Assembly (NCBI GenBank): GCA_028712075.1
Contig: JAQTQX010000004.1
Location: 1-64,000, forward strand
Length of the DNA: 64,000 bases
Source of the DNA: Desulfuromonadaceae bacterium
GTDB taxonomy: Bacteria > Desulfobacterota > Desulfuromonadia > Geobacterales > Pseudopelobacteraceae
Reading direction: 5' to 3'
Positions 34,581-43,881 of this stretch are shown here, piece after piece (position 1 is the first letter of the stretch; the number at the start of each line of letters is the position of its first letter). The notes beneath the pieces were generated by a model. That model ran no database searches. It saw only the letters and a program-made list of their open reading frames with translations, and was not told the DNA's origin. Made by a program: the position numbers and the translations under genes.

Positions 34581-35419
34581 TTTGCCAATCCTTTCTGAAA
34601 AATGATAAAGAACACAAAACCCAGCGCAAAAACAAGTAATCCAAGAATTGTATGCGGCGTCCCCTCGGTAAGATTGAACTTGAAGTAGTTATAGGCAATA
34701 ACCATGGTAAATACCCTGAAGATATTGACGGCAATTGCGATCGGAACTCCGGCGACAACCAGAATCAAACGCAGGAGCGACGAACGGAGCGTGAAATAGC
34801 CCAATATCGCTCCCAGTGTAAGCATGGTCATGATCGATCGTAGTCCGCTGCACGCCTGTACAACCTGAAAAGTCATATCTGAGAGATGGATGACGTTGCC
34901 TTCCCGATAGATGATAACACCCATCATTGAGGCCAGGGAAACGGTTATTTTGGTGACGATAAACTGCAGTGGATTAGTCAATGCCGCGAATATCTGCTCC
35001 GGCACCGGTATCATAAAGATCAGAAATAAAAGCGGAAAAGAGCAGATCCGGAACATTTTGAATCCGAAAAAAAATATCACCGCACTCCAGATGAATAAGA
35101 TCAAGGAAATTGGTGGCAGCGTAAGAACAGAGCCGAATTTTCCGAGCAGGAACAAGAACAGTGCAAAAAGTGCCAGCGGCAGGCCGAACCAGGAACCTTC
35201 AACCGGCTGTGCGACAAGCGTACTGCGGTTCTGCCATAAAATGTACGCTGACAGCGGAAGTATCAGAAAACCATGCGAATAGTCGTCAGAACCGTTCCAG
35301 GCTTTTACCAGACCGCTGAGAACCGGATAATACACCGCTGCAAATGCAGCAAACAGGAGTACCCAGACAATTATTCTGACTGGTTCTTCCAGCCGGTTTT
35401 TGTTTACCTGCACACTCAT
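34568..35419 (-). CDS. xrtA: Exosortase (XrtA/EpsH type)
   Basis: A 283-residue protein with about eight membrane helices. I choose ATG 35419 because GGAG lies seven nt upstream; the track start 35431 is close by. The predicted catalytic triad is visible: Cys in VVQACSGLRSI, Arg in GVPIAIAVNIFRVF and His in TPHTILGLL. Exosortases cleave PEP-CTERM proteins at the membrane, and two such substrates are encoded in this window (5.9 and 60.6 kb). The neighbouring ATPase, kinase, chain-length and PrsT-type genes are the usual XrtA companions. Assignment to XrtA rather than another subtype rests on that context. Confidence 0.92.
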   Translation of the reverse strand: MSVQVNKNRLEEPVRIIVWVLLFAAFAAVYYPVLSGLVKAWNGSDDYSHGFLILPLSAYILWQNRSTLVAQPVEGSWFGLPLALFALFLFLLGKFGSVLTLPPISLILFIWSAVIFFFGFKMFRICSFPLLFLIFMIPVPEQIFAALTNPLQFIVTKITVSLASMMGVIIYREGNVIHLSDMTFQVVQACSGLRSIMTMLTLGAILGYFTLRSSLLRLILVVAGVPIAIAVNIFRVFTMVIAYNYFKFNLTEGTPHTILGLLVFALGFVFFIIFQKGLAKCEK

Positions 35420-35420
35420 A

Positions 35421-35525
35421 TTATTCTCCATTTTCAGTAAGCAAGCTACTCAGCAACTCAAGTAATTCTGTTTTTTTGGCATCAGAAGAACTTACACCAC
35501 CATCCCATTCATCCACCAGCTGCAA
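35421..35525 (-). pseudogene. Short open segment ending in the xrtA ribosome site, possibly a gene remnant
   Basis: A frame from TTG 35525 encodes 34 residues with plausible protein character (QLVDEWDGGVSS, KKTELLELLSSLLTENGE). It stops inside the Shine-Dalgarno region of xrtA. The same frame continues upstream (GSPGIIAFEME) across a single TGA, so this may be the 3-prime end of a gene broken by a nonsense change. No family was recognised. Confidence 0.3.
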
Positions 35526-35774
35526 TCATTCCATTTCAAAAGCTATAATACCGGGTGATCCTGAAACCTTTTTTAGCCTCTGGATTATTACGAACTCTGG
35601 ATTTTAATGTTGTCAAGGGGTCGAATTTCAAAATAAGCTTTCGCGCAAAGGGCGCAAAGAACCGCGCCAGAAGTAGGCGCTATTAAGCGAAGTGCGCAAA
35701 GTAAATTCAAAAACAAATGTTCCGGGCTAACGACAAAGGCTGTCTGTATTTATTCCTGGTTTTTCTTGCTTTTC
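35526..35774. other. Intergenic interval with short repeat fragments
   Basis: Part of the 355-bp gap between xrtA and the GT2 gene. It contains a segment (acctttttttagcctctgga, about 35567-35600) that recurs near 30167-30205 and 38020-38045. It also holds a gcgcaaagggcgcaaagaac stretch (35643-35665). No gene is seen. Confidence 0.5.
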
Positions 35775-36809
35775 TTAGCGCACCGTCTTGGTGTAGAAAG
35801 TTTCTTTGAGAAAGCCATAGCCTAACGCAAAATGTATTACAAAAAGAATAGCCGGTATCGGCATACCATGCCTTAAACCGTTCCCCAATGTAATCCTGAC
35901 GGATTCTGCCATGACAAAAGTCAGATAGAGACCATACGGGACGGCCGTCAGCAGCAGTATATAGACACCGCTGAACAGATAGAGTGCCAAAGAACAGATG
36001 AGACAGATTAATCCGGCAACAAACGCCGCAGGTATCAGCTGATTCAACGTCAACGCTTCCCGGTGTTTCCGTATAAATTTCCTCCGCCCCTTGCCATACC
36101 GCGCCATCTGACGAAAAAGCCCGCGCAGATTTTCTCTCGGATAGTACCTGACCGTCAACCTGGGACTGGTATAACAGGTAAGCCCGGCCTGCTCTACCCG
36201 ATAGTTGAACTCCACATCCTCGGCTGCATCAAAATTTTCATCAACATAGCCAATTTTGTCAAAAACATGCCGGGCATACGCAGCACCATTACTGACCGGA
36301 CTGGCAAAACCCTCATATTCCCCGAAAATAAGCGATTCACCGCCATGCCCCAAGCGGGATGCCCGCGCCAGCGCTATCGACTTTTGAAAGCTCGTCAAAC
36401 CGGGTGGATCAAGGGGTTGAGGCCGTCCAAGACAATCTGCCCCGCTCTTTGCAAAGCAATCAACAATTGTGCGAAACAACTGGTCATCAGGAATGTAACA
36501 ATGGCCATCAACCACCAGAAAATAATCACCTTTACCGTTACGAAAACCAATGTTGCGTCCAGCGCCTGACTTCCGGCCAGGATTATTCATAAGTCTGATT
36601 TGTGCGTGCGATTGTGCTATCTCTTCGATAATCGCTTGAGTGCCATCATCCGACTCACCATCCGCAACGATGATCTCATATCGATCTGGCGGATAATCCT
36701 GGGATAGCAAACTCGCTAGCGTATCTTTGATGTAATAAGCCTCATTTCTGATTGGCATGACTATGCTTATAAACGGCCGATTAACATGATTGCTAATCGC
36801 CCTAGACAC
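35775..36809 (-). CDS. Family 2 glycosyltransferase with C-terminal membrane helices
   Basis: A 344-residue protein. I place the start at GTG 36809 because GGAGG lies exactly seven nt upstream. The track start at 36851 would overlap the upstream gene by 50 nt. The motifs are ISIVMPIRNEAYYI, VADGESDDGTQAII, LVVDGHCYIPDD and EDVEFNYRVEQAGL. Three hydrophobic segments (about residues 255-330) lie at the C-terminus. This matches succinoglycan-type GT2 enzymes that work on membrane lipid carriers. Confidence 0.88.
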   Translation of the reverse strand: MSRAISNHVNRPFISIVMPIRNEAYYIKDTLASLLSQDYPPDRYEIIVADGESDDGTQAIIEEIAQSHAQIRLMNNPGRKSGAGRNIGFRNGKGDYFLVVDGHCYIPDDQLFRTIVDCFAKSGADCLGRPQPLDPPGLTSFQKSIALARASRLGHGGESLIFGEYEGFASPVSNGAAYARHVFDKIGYVDENFDAAEDVEFNYRVEQAGLTCYTSPRLTVRYYPRENLRGLFRQMARYGKGRRKFIRKHREALTLNQLIPAAFVAGLICLICSLALYLFSGVYILLLTAVPYGLYLTFVMAESVRITLGNGLRHGMPIPAILFVIHFALGYGFLKETFYTKTVR

Positions 36810-37992
36810 GCGCCCGCCTCCAGACATCATCCATAACCCTGGCAATCGCATCCCAGGTATATGACTCCAGAATCAGTGTGCGACCGGCGGCCCCATACTC
36901 CAAATATCGGTCAGGATTATTCAGAACCGCACACGCAGCATCGGCAAAATCATGAGGAGTATCACGCAGGAGAATCTGCTTCCCTTCTACAACATCCAGC
37001 CCTTCCGCCCCGACGGTTGTGGAGAGTACAACCTTTTCCATGGCCATCGCTTCAAGAATTTTGAGACGGGAACCGCCGCCAACCCGCAGTGGCACAACAT
37101 AGAGCATGCTGCTGGCAATGTAGGGGCGAACATCATCGACTGTGCCGGTTACCGTCACGCCCGGAACTCGCTCTGCGAGCGCAATTAACCACTGGGGAGG
37201 TTTGCGGCCGACTACGGTAAATGTTGCCACAGGAATACGCTGCTTTATGAGCGGGAATATTTCATCGATAAAATATTTGACGCCATCCTGATTCGGGCGC
37301 CAATCCATCGAACCGGTAAAGACCATACTCCCCGGATTTAGATCAGACTGAAGCGGTGCAAAGTACTGTTCATCAACACCGTTGGGGACAACCGTTACCC
37401 GTTTGCAACCATATTTTTCGACAAAAGTATCCCGATCCGGTTCTGAAACAACCGATACTTCAGAATAGTTACGGGCTGAGTTTGCCTCATAGCGAATCAG
37501 TTTCTGCCACTGGAAATAGATGTAGATTTTTTTGAGCAGATTTGTTTCTGATTCATGGTAGCGCTCCCATATCTGAGCCTCGACGTTATGCGCCGACAAG
37601 ACTGATGGAATGGTACCAATTAACGTACGGATGTTCTCGGTGTAAGGGGTCCATTCACAATGGACAAGATCAAAAAGACCGGAAGCGATCAGCGAGAGAG
37701 CTTTCTGTTCAAATGCGTCTGAAAAATGGCGGTCTACAATGTATGGTTTTGCAGAGAGAAGATTTGTCAGCAGCGCACCATAGAAGCGAGCGCCTTTTTG
37801 TTCAAGAATCGTGCTAGGCAGGGCTATCAGCGTCACATTCGGACAGTCAGGCAGGGAGGATCCCGATTCACCGTAACAAAGATAGGTAATTATATGATTT
37901 TCCTGGAGGCGCTGTACCAGGTTGTATGTTCTGATCCTTTTCCCGGTATTGAGCGGCCAGGGGATCTCTTCGTCAACGATCAATATATTCAT
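36802..37992 (-). CDS. Glycosyltransferase, PEP-CTERM/EpsH-associated sugar transferase type (GT4-like)
   Basis: A 396-residue GT-B enzyme. It opens MNILIVDEEIPWPLNTGKRI with RTYNLVQRL, the usual start of the TIGR03087-like sugar transferases of exosortase loci. The C-domain shows VFTGSMDWRPNQDGVKYFID, FTVVGRKPPQWL, VPLRVGGGSRLKILEAMAME and TTVGAEGLDV. The 8-nt overlap with the GT2 gene indicates co-translation. Acceptor and donor sugars are not known. Confidence 0.88.
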   Translation of the reverse strand: MNILIVDEEIPWPLNTGKRIRTYNLVQRLQENHIITYLCYGESGSSLPDCPNVTLIALPSTILEQKGARFYGALLTNLLSAKPYIVDRHFSDAFEQKALSLIASGLFDLVHCEWTPYTENIRTLIGTIPSVLSAHNVEAQIWERYHESETNLLKKIYIYFQWQKLIRYEANSARNYSEVSVVSEPDRDTFVEKYGCKRVTVVPNGVDEQYFAPLQSDLNPGSMVFTGSMDWRPNQDGVKYFIDEIFPLIKQRIPVATFTVVGRKPPQWLIALAERVPGVTVTGTVDDVRPYIASSMLYVVPLRVGGGSRLKILEAMAMEKVVLSTTVGAEGLDVVEGKQILLRDTPHDFADAACAVLNNPDRYLEYGAAGRTLILESYTWDAIARVMDDVWRRARV

Positions 37993-38075
37993 AATGTTTG
38001 AACACCAATAAGTGGATTGTAACCTTTTTTTGCCTCAGGATTATTGATCTGTCCCTTGCATCCCCTGCATCCCTG

Positions 38076-38939
38076 TTACATAAAAGACCGTCTCTGATCC
38101 AATTCCAGTACTTGCGACATGGTACCGAACTGCACGTTATAAAATATTGAGCGCAGCTTACCTTCTGTTTTGTCAAGATTCAAATAATGCCGGAAGCGCG
38201 ACTTCAATCCTGCGCTGCTGATTCTCGGTTGGCCAGGATCTATCTCCCACGGATGAAAATAAAGCACCGCTGGCTGCTGTTCTAAGCTGTTTATCCTCCC
38301 AAATCCCCATGTTATTACCCTTGCAGGCAGCAGGCGCAGATAGCCGCCCCCGGCAATCGGCAGGCGCACCTCTTTTCCGCCAATGTGCAGCGGCAGCGTG
38401 GTCAACGGAAACTCCGCAAGAGGCCCTGCTCCGGTCTGTAAAATATGCGGGAAGCGCTGGGCATCGGGTATGCCGTAGGTATCGTGCATAACCGGGAAGA
38501 TGCTGGAGTCATAGTTGAAACCTTCCTCAACCAGAATATCCAGCGCCCAGAGTGATTGTTTGGTGATGGAATAGCTGGGAGCACGGTAGCCGCACACCTT
38601 TTCGCCGCATTGGTCTTCCAGCAGCATCTTCGAACGCCTGATATCGGCACGGAAGCGTTCGGGACCGATTGCATAAATCAGTTCATGCCCGTAGCCATGA
38701 CAGGCAACCTCGTGACCGCGGCGGTGAATCTCCTTTGTCAACTCGGGCAGCCGTTCCGCCACCCACCCGAGAATGAAGAAGGTGGCCTTGATGGAGAAGC
38801 TGTCGAGCAGATCGAGGATCCGGCGGGTGTTATTATCCACCCTGAGTGGATAGCCATCCCACTGATCCTGGCGGATGATACCGGCAAAGGCATTTACCTG
38901 GAAGTAGTCTTCGACATCAATGGTCAGGGCGTTTAGCAT
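38076..38939 (-). CDS. XrtA-associated polysaccharide deacetylase
   Basis: A 287-residue NodB-domain protein of the PEP-CTERM deacetylase type (TIGR03006-like). Its distinctive opening is LTIDVEDYFQVNAF, then IKATFFILGWVAERLPEL, the metal-binding HEVACHGYGHELIY, GYRAPSYSIT, and LPIAGGGYLRLLP with VLYFHPWEIDP. No signal peptide is seen. It probably removes acetyl groups from the growing exopolysaccharide or its intermediates. It lies 12 bp from the beta-barrel gene. Confidence 0.93.
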   Translation of the reverse strand: MLNALTIDVEDYFQVNAFAGIIRQDQWDGYPLRVDNNTRRILDLLDSFSIKATFFILGWVAERLPELTKEIHRRGHEVACHGYGHELIYAIGPERFRADIRRSKMLLEDQCGEKVCGYRAPSYSITKQSLWALDILVEEGFNYDSSIFPVMHDTYGIPDAQRFPHILQTGAGPLAEFPLTTLPLHIGGKEVRLPIAGGGYLRLLPARVITWGFGRINSLEQQPAVLYFHPWEIDPGQPRISSAGLKSRFRHYLNLDKTEGKLRSIFYNVQFGTMSQVLELDQRRSFM

Positions 38940-38951
38940 TTGTCTACTGTC

Positions 38952-40241
38952 TCAAAAAACTTTCTTCACTTCCACTACCGCCTTACTGATCTGATATGAG
39001 CCGTTGCTCCTGTCCAGATCAAGCCGATTGTCGGTGTAGGTGCCGGTCAAGCCAATCGTAAGGCCGTCCTTCAGTGCGTAGTTGAACCCGGCTACTCCGG
39101 TAAGTCGATAGGGACGGTCAATGAGGGAATTGCTGACGACTTTCCATTCAAAGTGTTCACCGGTTGCCGTAAGGGCAGCGGTCAGATTTTGCAGGATTTC
39201 ATAGCGGCACATTGCAGTTACAGTTGATTTGCGCCGATCCCAACTGCCGGTTTCGGTATTGACGTACTCCGAATAGCCTCCGGATAGTCCGAGAGCTCCC
39301 CTTGCAAGTAATTTATCTATTTTCCCGGTGTAGCTGGTCTCCTTGGTTGACACCGCCAGCGGGTCTTCTGTGGTTGCTACTTTGGTTTCAAGTACAACAA
39401 CGATGCCATCGAAATCATGGCTGATTCCGGCATTCCAGAACAGATAGTGTGTTTGAGTGCCGTTATCGAAGCGCTGCCAGCTGTTGCCGATCTGGCCCGA
39501 CAGAAACGATTTGTCGGCATATTCATATCTGAATCCGCCATTGATGTCATGCTTGTCATATTTTGCGAAAAGTTGCTGATCAGTGTCTGCCGGAGATGAA
39601 TCCAGACGGGTGAAAGAGTATCCGGCGGAAAGGCTGAACCGTGAGGTTAGTTCGTGGGTCAGATCGGAAAAACCGCGCTGTTCCTGCTTGTCGATGCCAT
39701 TTGTGCCGCTGTAGCGTGTATCGGTAAAGCGATAGCCGGTTTTGAGCACACTGTCACCGCGCAGGCGCCAGAGCAGATAAGGGGAGACCGAAGCAATATT
39801 CTGTTCGGTCTGATTGAGGAAAAGGCTGCTTTCAGTTGCTGCATTGCGGGAAACATCGAGCGTTACCCTCTGGTATGTGTCACTTGCGTCAATAAACAGA
39901 AATTTGTCAATCAGTGTAATAGTGCCCTTCGCCGCCCCGGTATGGTTATATTCGTCATCACCGCTGTTTCTGGCGTAGGTTCGATATTCGAAGGTATAAA
40001 ACAGGTCCCACATCCAGAAGGGAGATGTGTAGCGGAACGTTGCTCCGGGGCTGACTCTGGTGGTGTATTCAGCGCGTTTGTCGGCGGATTGTTCATAAAT
40101 ATTGTCGGTGTATTCTTCACTGACTGACAGTGAGGGGGCAAAGGCGGTGTCCGCCGCCGCTGCAGGAAATACCGTCAGTGGGACTGCCAGTAACAGGTTC
40201 ATGCAGAGGCATGCTATCGGGAGTATGTTATTACTTTTCAT
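38952..40241 (-). CDS. Outer-membrane beta-barrel protein, PEP-CTERM system associated
   Basis: A 429-residue protein with a signal peptide ending AAAADTAF. The mature part consists of alternating amphipathic strands with aromatic girdles (WDLFYTFEYRTYAR, SGQIGNSWQRF, LTIGLTGTYTDNRLDLDRS) and ends in a terminal aromatic (EVKKVF), as in outer-membrane barrels. It matches the TIGR03016-like proteins of exosortase loci, which are candidates for the outer-membrane exit of the polysaccharide. Its ATG overlaps the ATPase stop (ATGA). Confidence 0.88.
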   Translation of the reverse strand: MKSNNILPIACLCMNLLLAVPLTVFPAAAADTAFAPSLSVSEEYTDNIYEQSADKRAEYTTRVSPGATFRYTSPFWMWDLFYTFEYRTYARNSGDDEYNHTGAAKGTITLIDKFLFIDASDTYQRVTLDVSRNAATESSLFLNQTEQNIASVSPYLLWRLRGDSVLKTGYRFTDTRYSGTNGIDKQEQRGFSDLTHELTSRFSLSAGYSFTRLDSSPADTDQQLFAKYDKHDINGGFRYEYADKSFLSGQIGNSWQRFDNGTQTHYLFWNAGISHDFDGIVVVLETKVATTEDPLAVSTKETSYTGKIDKLLARGALGLSGGYSEYVNTETGSWDRRKSTVTAMCRYEILQNLTAALTATGEHFEWKVVSNSLIDRPYRLTGVAGFNYALKDGLTIGLTGTYTDNRLDLDRSNGSYQISKAVVEVKKVF

Positions 40242-41428
40242 TTACTGTTCGGATAACTGTCACCACCAAAAACCCGGCGGACAAAACCTATTTTCGGTTC
40301 CTCAAGCGGTGTGTCTGATGGATGAATTGTGGCATTTTTCTTTAACTCTTCCAACTTTTTGTCCAGCACCTGTATGCTGGAACTGTTTTTTGCAACCTGT
40401 GCCTGCACGGATGTCTGGAACGTAACCAGTCGATCATTCTGATCTTTGAGCCCTTCATTGAGACGGTTGGTGATATTCTGCTCAACCGATTCAAGCCGGC
40501 GGCCAATGTCAACAATCATGGTATGCAGGTCAAGAGACGCCGCTGTAGCGAGTGGCGAGGCATGTTCGTCCGGTTGTGGGGAATCCTGAAGGCCGGTGCT
40601 GAGCCCCTCCATCCAGTGATAATTTTCAAAATCCAGATCGCCGATGACATCACGAACCATATCCGGACTTAATTCGGTGGTCTCCTCGGCAAAGGCCAGG
40701 AATAGCAGAAAGTCACAGATTATATTGACCAGACGTGGAATACCCCGGCTGTAACGGTATATGATATCGAGAGATTCCGGCAGAAATTGCACGGCATCAA
40801 CATTGCCGGCAACGTCAAGGCGATGGAGGATATACAGTTCCAGCTCCTCCCGGTTGAGTGCCAGCAGATGGCAGTTGATGCTGATACGCTGCCGCAGCTG
40901 GCGCAATCCCGGAGCAGCCAGGATTTCACGCAGTTCAGGCTGACCGACAAGTATGATCTGCAGCAGCTTGCTGGTGGAAGCTTCGAGGTTCGAGAGCATG
41001 CGCACCTCTTCCAGCAGCTCCGAAGAAAGGTTCTGCGCCTCATCGATAATCAGAATCGGCTGATTGCCGGCGGCATACTGAGTGATCAGAAATTCATTCA
41101 GATCACGAATCAGGGTGACTTTATCCTTACCCTGGACTGCAAGACCAAAATCATCATTAATCATTGCCAGTAATTGTTCGGAGGTTACGCGGGTGTTGAA
41201 AATTTTGGAGAGCACCACCTGTTCGTAGTGTTTTTCGAGAAGATCGCGAATCAGGGTGGTTTTCCCGGAACCGATTTCGCCGGTCAGCAGCACAAACCCT
41301 GAGCGCTCCCTGATACCGTAATCCAGATAGGTGAGTGCCTTTCTGTGTGATTTGCTCAGATAGATAAAACGGGGATCCGGAAGCAAATCAAACGGTTTGA
41401 CTGTCAGCTTGAAGAAGCTTTCATACAT
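40238..41428 (-). CDS. XrtA-associated AAA ATPase (ExeA/GspA-like)
   Basis: A 396-residue protein starting MYESFFKLTVKPFDLLPDP. Walker A is GEIGSGKTTLI and Walker B is ILIIDEAQNL, followed by LRQRISINCHLLALNREEL (sensor/arginine region). The C-terminal 130 residues contain a coiled-coil segment (IVDIGRRLESVEQNITNRL). It belongs to the TIGR03015-like ATPases found only in exosortase/exopolysaccharide loci. It may power or regulate assembly of the export complex. It lacks membrane helices. Confidence 0.93.
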   Translation of the reverse strand: MYESFFKLTVKPFDLLPDPRFIYLSKSHRKALTYLDYGIRERSGFVLLTGEIGSGKTTLIRDLLEKHYEQVVLSKIFNTRVTSEQLLAMINDDFGLAVQGKDKVTLIRDLNEFLITQYAAGNQPILIIDEAQNLSSELLEEVRMLSNLEASTSKLLQIILVGQPELREILAAPGLRQLRQRISINCHLLALNREELELYILHRLDVAGNVDAVQFLPESLDIIYRYSRGIPRLVNIICDFLLFLAFAEETTELSPDMVRDVIGDLDFENYHWMEGLSTGLQDSPQPDEHASPLATAASLDLHTMIVDIGRRLESVEQNITNRLNEGLKDQNDRLVTFQTSVQAQVAKNSSSIQVLDKKLEELKKNATIHPSDTPLEEPKIGFVRRVFGGDSYPNSK

Positions 41429-41459
41429 GCGTGCTATCCCTCATCCCTTTGCCCCGTAA

Positions 41460-42299
41460 TTATTCGGTACGGGCATAGCGTTTGTAACTGGAGTATTTTT
41501 CATCGTGGCGGTCAATATAGGTATCATTGTAAATGGTGCCCAACAACCCGCATCCTTTCAAAGCGTCCAACGCTTCCTTGACGTTTTTCAGCGACGCCAG
41601 CTGCTCTTTGACGACAAAAAGCACTCCGTCAACAAGATGTGCCAGTGTGCGGGACTCGGCAAAAGGAAGTACCGGCGGAGTATCAAAAATAATAAACCGG
41701 TCGTTATAGCGGTTCTTCATTTCTCCGATATGGCGTGCAGTCTTCTGCGACGCAAACAGCTCAACAGGATTGGGAACGTCGTGCCCGGCGGTAATTATCG
41801 AAAGCCTGCCGATACCGGTCGGTATAATCACCTCATTGATCTGGGCTTCACCGAGCAGTACATCGGAAAAGCCTTTGTTCATTGTAATGCCGAGGTAGTT
41901 ATGGATTGACGGTCTACGGAAGTCTGCATCTATCAGCAGCACGGTATGGTCATATTCCTGGGCCAGACTTATGGCCAGATTCAAGGCGGTGAGACTTTTC
42001 CCTTCATTCGGCACCGAGCTGGTCACCATCAGGGTATTCCGAAAAAAACCCTCACCCTTGGTCAGCTTCACCAGTTCGGCCTTCAGTTTTCGGTACTCCT
42101 CCGCAATCGGCGAAAATGGATCATTCAGATTAACCAGCAAAGGGTTTGACGGCACAACGATTCCCGGTTCATGCTCCGGAGTAGGCGGAATATGTTCCGT
42201 TTTGTTTATTATCTGTGATGGAGGAGTCTCGACCGGTGCAGTTCCGACAACGTGCCGCAACTGTGCAGCCTTTTCCATCGCTTTTTCAATTCTGCTCAT
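41460..42299 (-). CDS. XrtA-associated tyrosine autokinase (BY-kinase type)
   Basis: A 279-residue cytoplasmic kinase domain. Walker A is SSVPNEGKSLTALNLA, Walker A-prime is LLIDADFRRPSIHNYLG and Walker B is FIIFDTPPVLPF. The tail YSSYKRYARTE carries a tyrosine cluster suited to autophosphorylation. Like Wzc/CapB kinases it would interact with the chain-length protein encoded next to it, with a phosphorylation cycle setting polymer length. The length of 279 and lack of a membrane part match the TIGR03018-like split kinases. Confidence 0.93.
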   Translation of the reverse strand: MSRIEKAMEKAAQLRHVVGTAPVETPPSQIINKTEHIPPTPEHEPGIVVPSNPLLVNLNDPFSPIAEEYRKLKAELVKLTKGEGFFRNTLMVTSSVPNEGKSLTALNLAISLAQEYDHTVLLIDADFRRPSIHNYLGITMNKGFSDVLLGEAQINEVIIPTGIGRLSIITAGHDVPNPVELFASQKTARHIGEMKNRYNDRFIIFDTPPVLPFAESRTLAHLVDGVLFVVKEQLASLKNVKEALDALKGCGLLGTIYNDTYIDRHDEKYSSYKRYARTE

Positions 42300-42351
42300 G
42301 CATCCATCCTTTCACGGCAACCCCTTCGTAAACGACGATCATTCAAGGCAT

Positions 42352-43863
42352 TTACTTCAAGCGACCTTTCACATCCTGCACCATTCCCGTGGGATTTATC
42401 TTGTCCACCAATCGGTCAACATATGTCATACCAAGCAGTTCCATGAGCGGAAAACAGAGCAGTAGCAGAAAATAAACGCCGGCCACGGAAAAGAGGCGCA
42501 TGCTCTTTCTACGGCTTATTTCCAATACCCGTGGATCAGGAATGCTGGGGATTATGGCCAGCAGCGGCACGTTAAATTCTTTCATACTATCAACATTTTT
42601 AACTGATGTATCCATCTGGTCGAGCAGCAGCAGGAAGCCTAAGGCTCCGGCTATCCCACCAACGAAGCCCATCAGCATGATCATCAAGCGGTTGGGACTG
42701 ACCGGTTTAACTGGCAGTATAGCCGGATCAACAATACGGAAGGTTGTCGATTTATCCTGAACCTCCATCTGTTTCGATACTTCCGACTGCCCATGACGGG
42801 CAAACAGCTGGTCATAGATATCTTTTTGGTTTTTCCGCTCAAGCTCCAGTTTTTCCAAATCCGAACGTGCAGTAGGAATTTCGCGCAACAAGGCCTGATT
42901 CGACGTGACAAAGCGCCGCTGCCCCTCCTCACTGATCTTGATGGCAGCAATCTCGGACTCTATCTTGGCTAACTCCTGCGGATCAATTTCCTTGGTGACC
43001 CCGCCTGATGTCTTCATCTGATCCTTGACGGCTTCAATCTCCCCTTTAACCTTCAGCACTTCAGGATAGCTTTCCATATATTCGGAACGAAGATCCGACA
43101 GCCTCTTCTGTAGTACGTTAAGTTTTGTCTGGAGTGGATCATTGCTGATTTTCGTGATTTTGCGCATCCCTTCGAGCTGGTGACGTCTCAGTTCCAGATC
43201 ATACAGTTTTTGCTGCGCAAGACTGATTTCCTCAAAGAGCCGCCCCTCGTCTACAGCTATAATATTGCCCTTATCTCTCCTGAAATTGTTGACCGCTGTC
43301 TCTGCTTTTTCAAGTTTAGTCCTGAATGTGTCAATCTGCTCGGAAAGGAACTGGGTTGCTGCGTATGACTCGTCACGCTTCGACGAGGTGTTTTCCTCGA
43401 TATAGAGACGCACCAATGTGTTGACAAAATCTCTTGAAACACGAGGGTTTTCATCGATAAATGAGATAATGAACAGATTTTTGTCTCTCACATTGACCTT
43501 AACTCTTTGCTGCAGGCTTTTTATCAATCCCTCGCTGTCTGCACTTGTATTTTTAACAACATTGACGTCCAGACTGTCAACGACTTTGGTGAGAATCGTA
43601 CGACTGGTAATGGCATACGTCAGAACTTTGATGGTGTCTTCCATGGATGGTGTCACAGTGATGCCCTTGACCAGTTCACTGATGACATTTTTTTCGATAA
43701 AAACCGTGCTTTTTGCTTCATATTTTTTCGGAAGCAGATAACTGACCGCCACCATGATGGTCATGATCAATAACGCAAGGAACATAAACAGACCTGTGCG
43801 CCTGTTGAGCAATTGCAGGTATCTTTTGTAATCAAATTCTGAACTCTGCTGCATGAATTCCAC
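42352..43863 (-). CDS. Polysaccharide chain-length determinant (Wzz/GumC family, XrtA system)
   Basis: A 503-residue inner-membrane protein. It begins with a Wzz domain (FDYKRYLQLLNRRTGLFMFL plus helix), then a periplasmic coiled coil (about residues 165-365). The conserved PAILPVKPVSPNRLMI precedes a second helix (about 400-420), and a third lies near 460. This is the GumC/TIGR03007-like architecture. It should set polymer length and bridge to the outer-membrane export protein, with the separate kinase gene downstream controlling it. Confidence 0.92.
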   Translation of the reverse strand: MEFMQQSSEFDYKRYLQLLNRRTGLFMFLALLIMTIMVAVSYLLPKKYEAKSTVFIEKNVISELVKGITVTPSMEDTIKVLTYAITSRTILTKVVDSLDVNVVKNTSADSEGLIKSLQQRVKVNVRDKNLFIISFIDENPRVSRDFVNTLVRLYIEENTSSKRDESYAATQFLSEQIDTFRTKLEKAETAVNNFRRDKGNIIAVDEGRLFEEISLAQQKLYDLELRRHQLEGMRKITKISNDPLQTKLNVLQKRLSDLRSEYMESYPEVLKVKGEIEAVKDQMKTSGGVTKEIDPQELAKIESEIAAIKISEEGQRRFVTSNQALLREIPTARSDLEKLELERKNQKDIYDQLFARHGQSEVSKQMEVQDKSTTFRIVDPAILPVKPVSPNRLMIMLMGFVGGIAGALGFLLLLDQMDTSVKNVDSMKEFNVPLLAIIPSIPDPRVLEISRRKSMRLFSVAGVYFLLLLCFPLMELLGMTYVDRLVDKINPTGMVQDVKGRLK

Positions 43864-43881
43864 CTTATCCCGGTTAAATAA

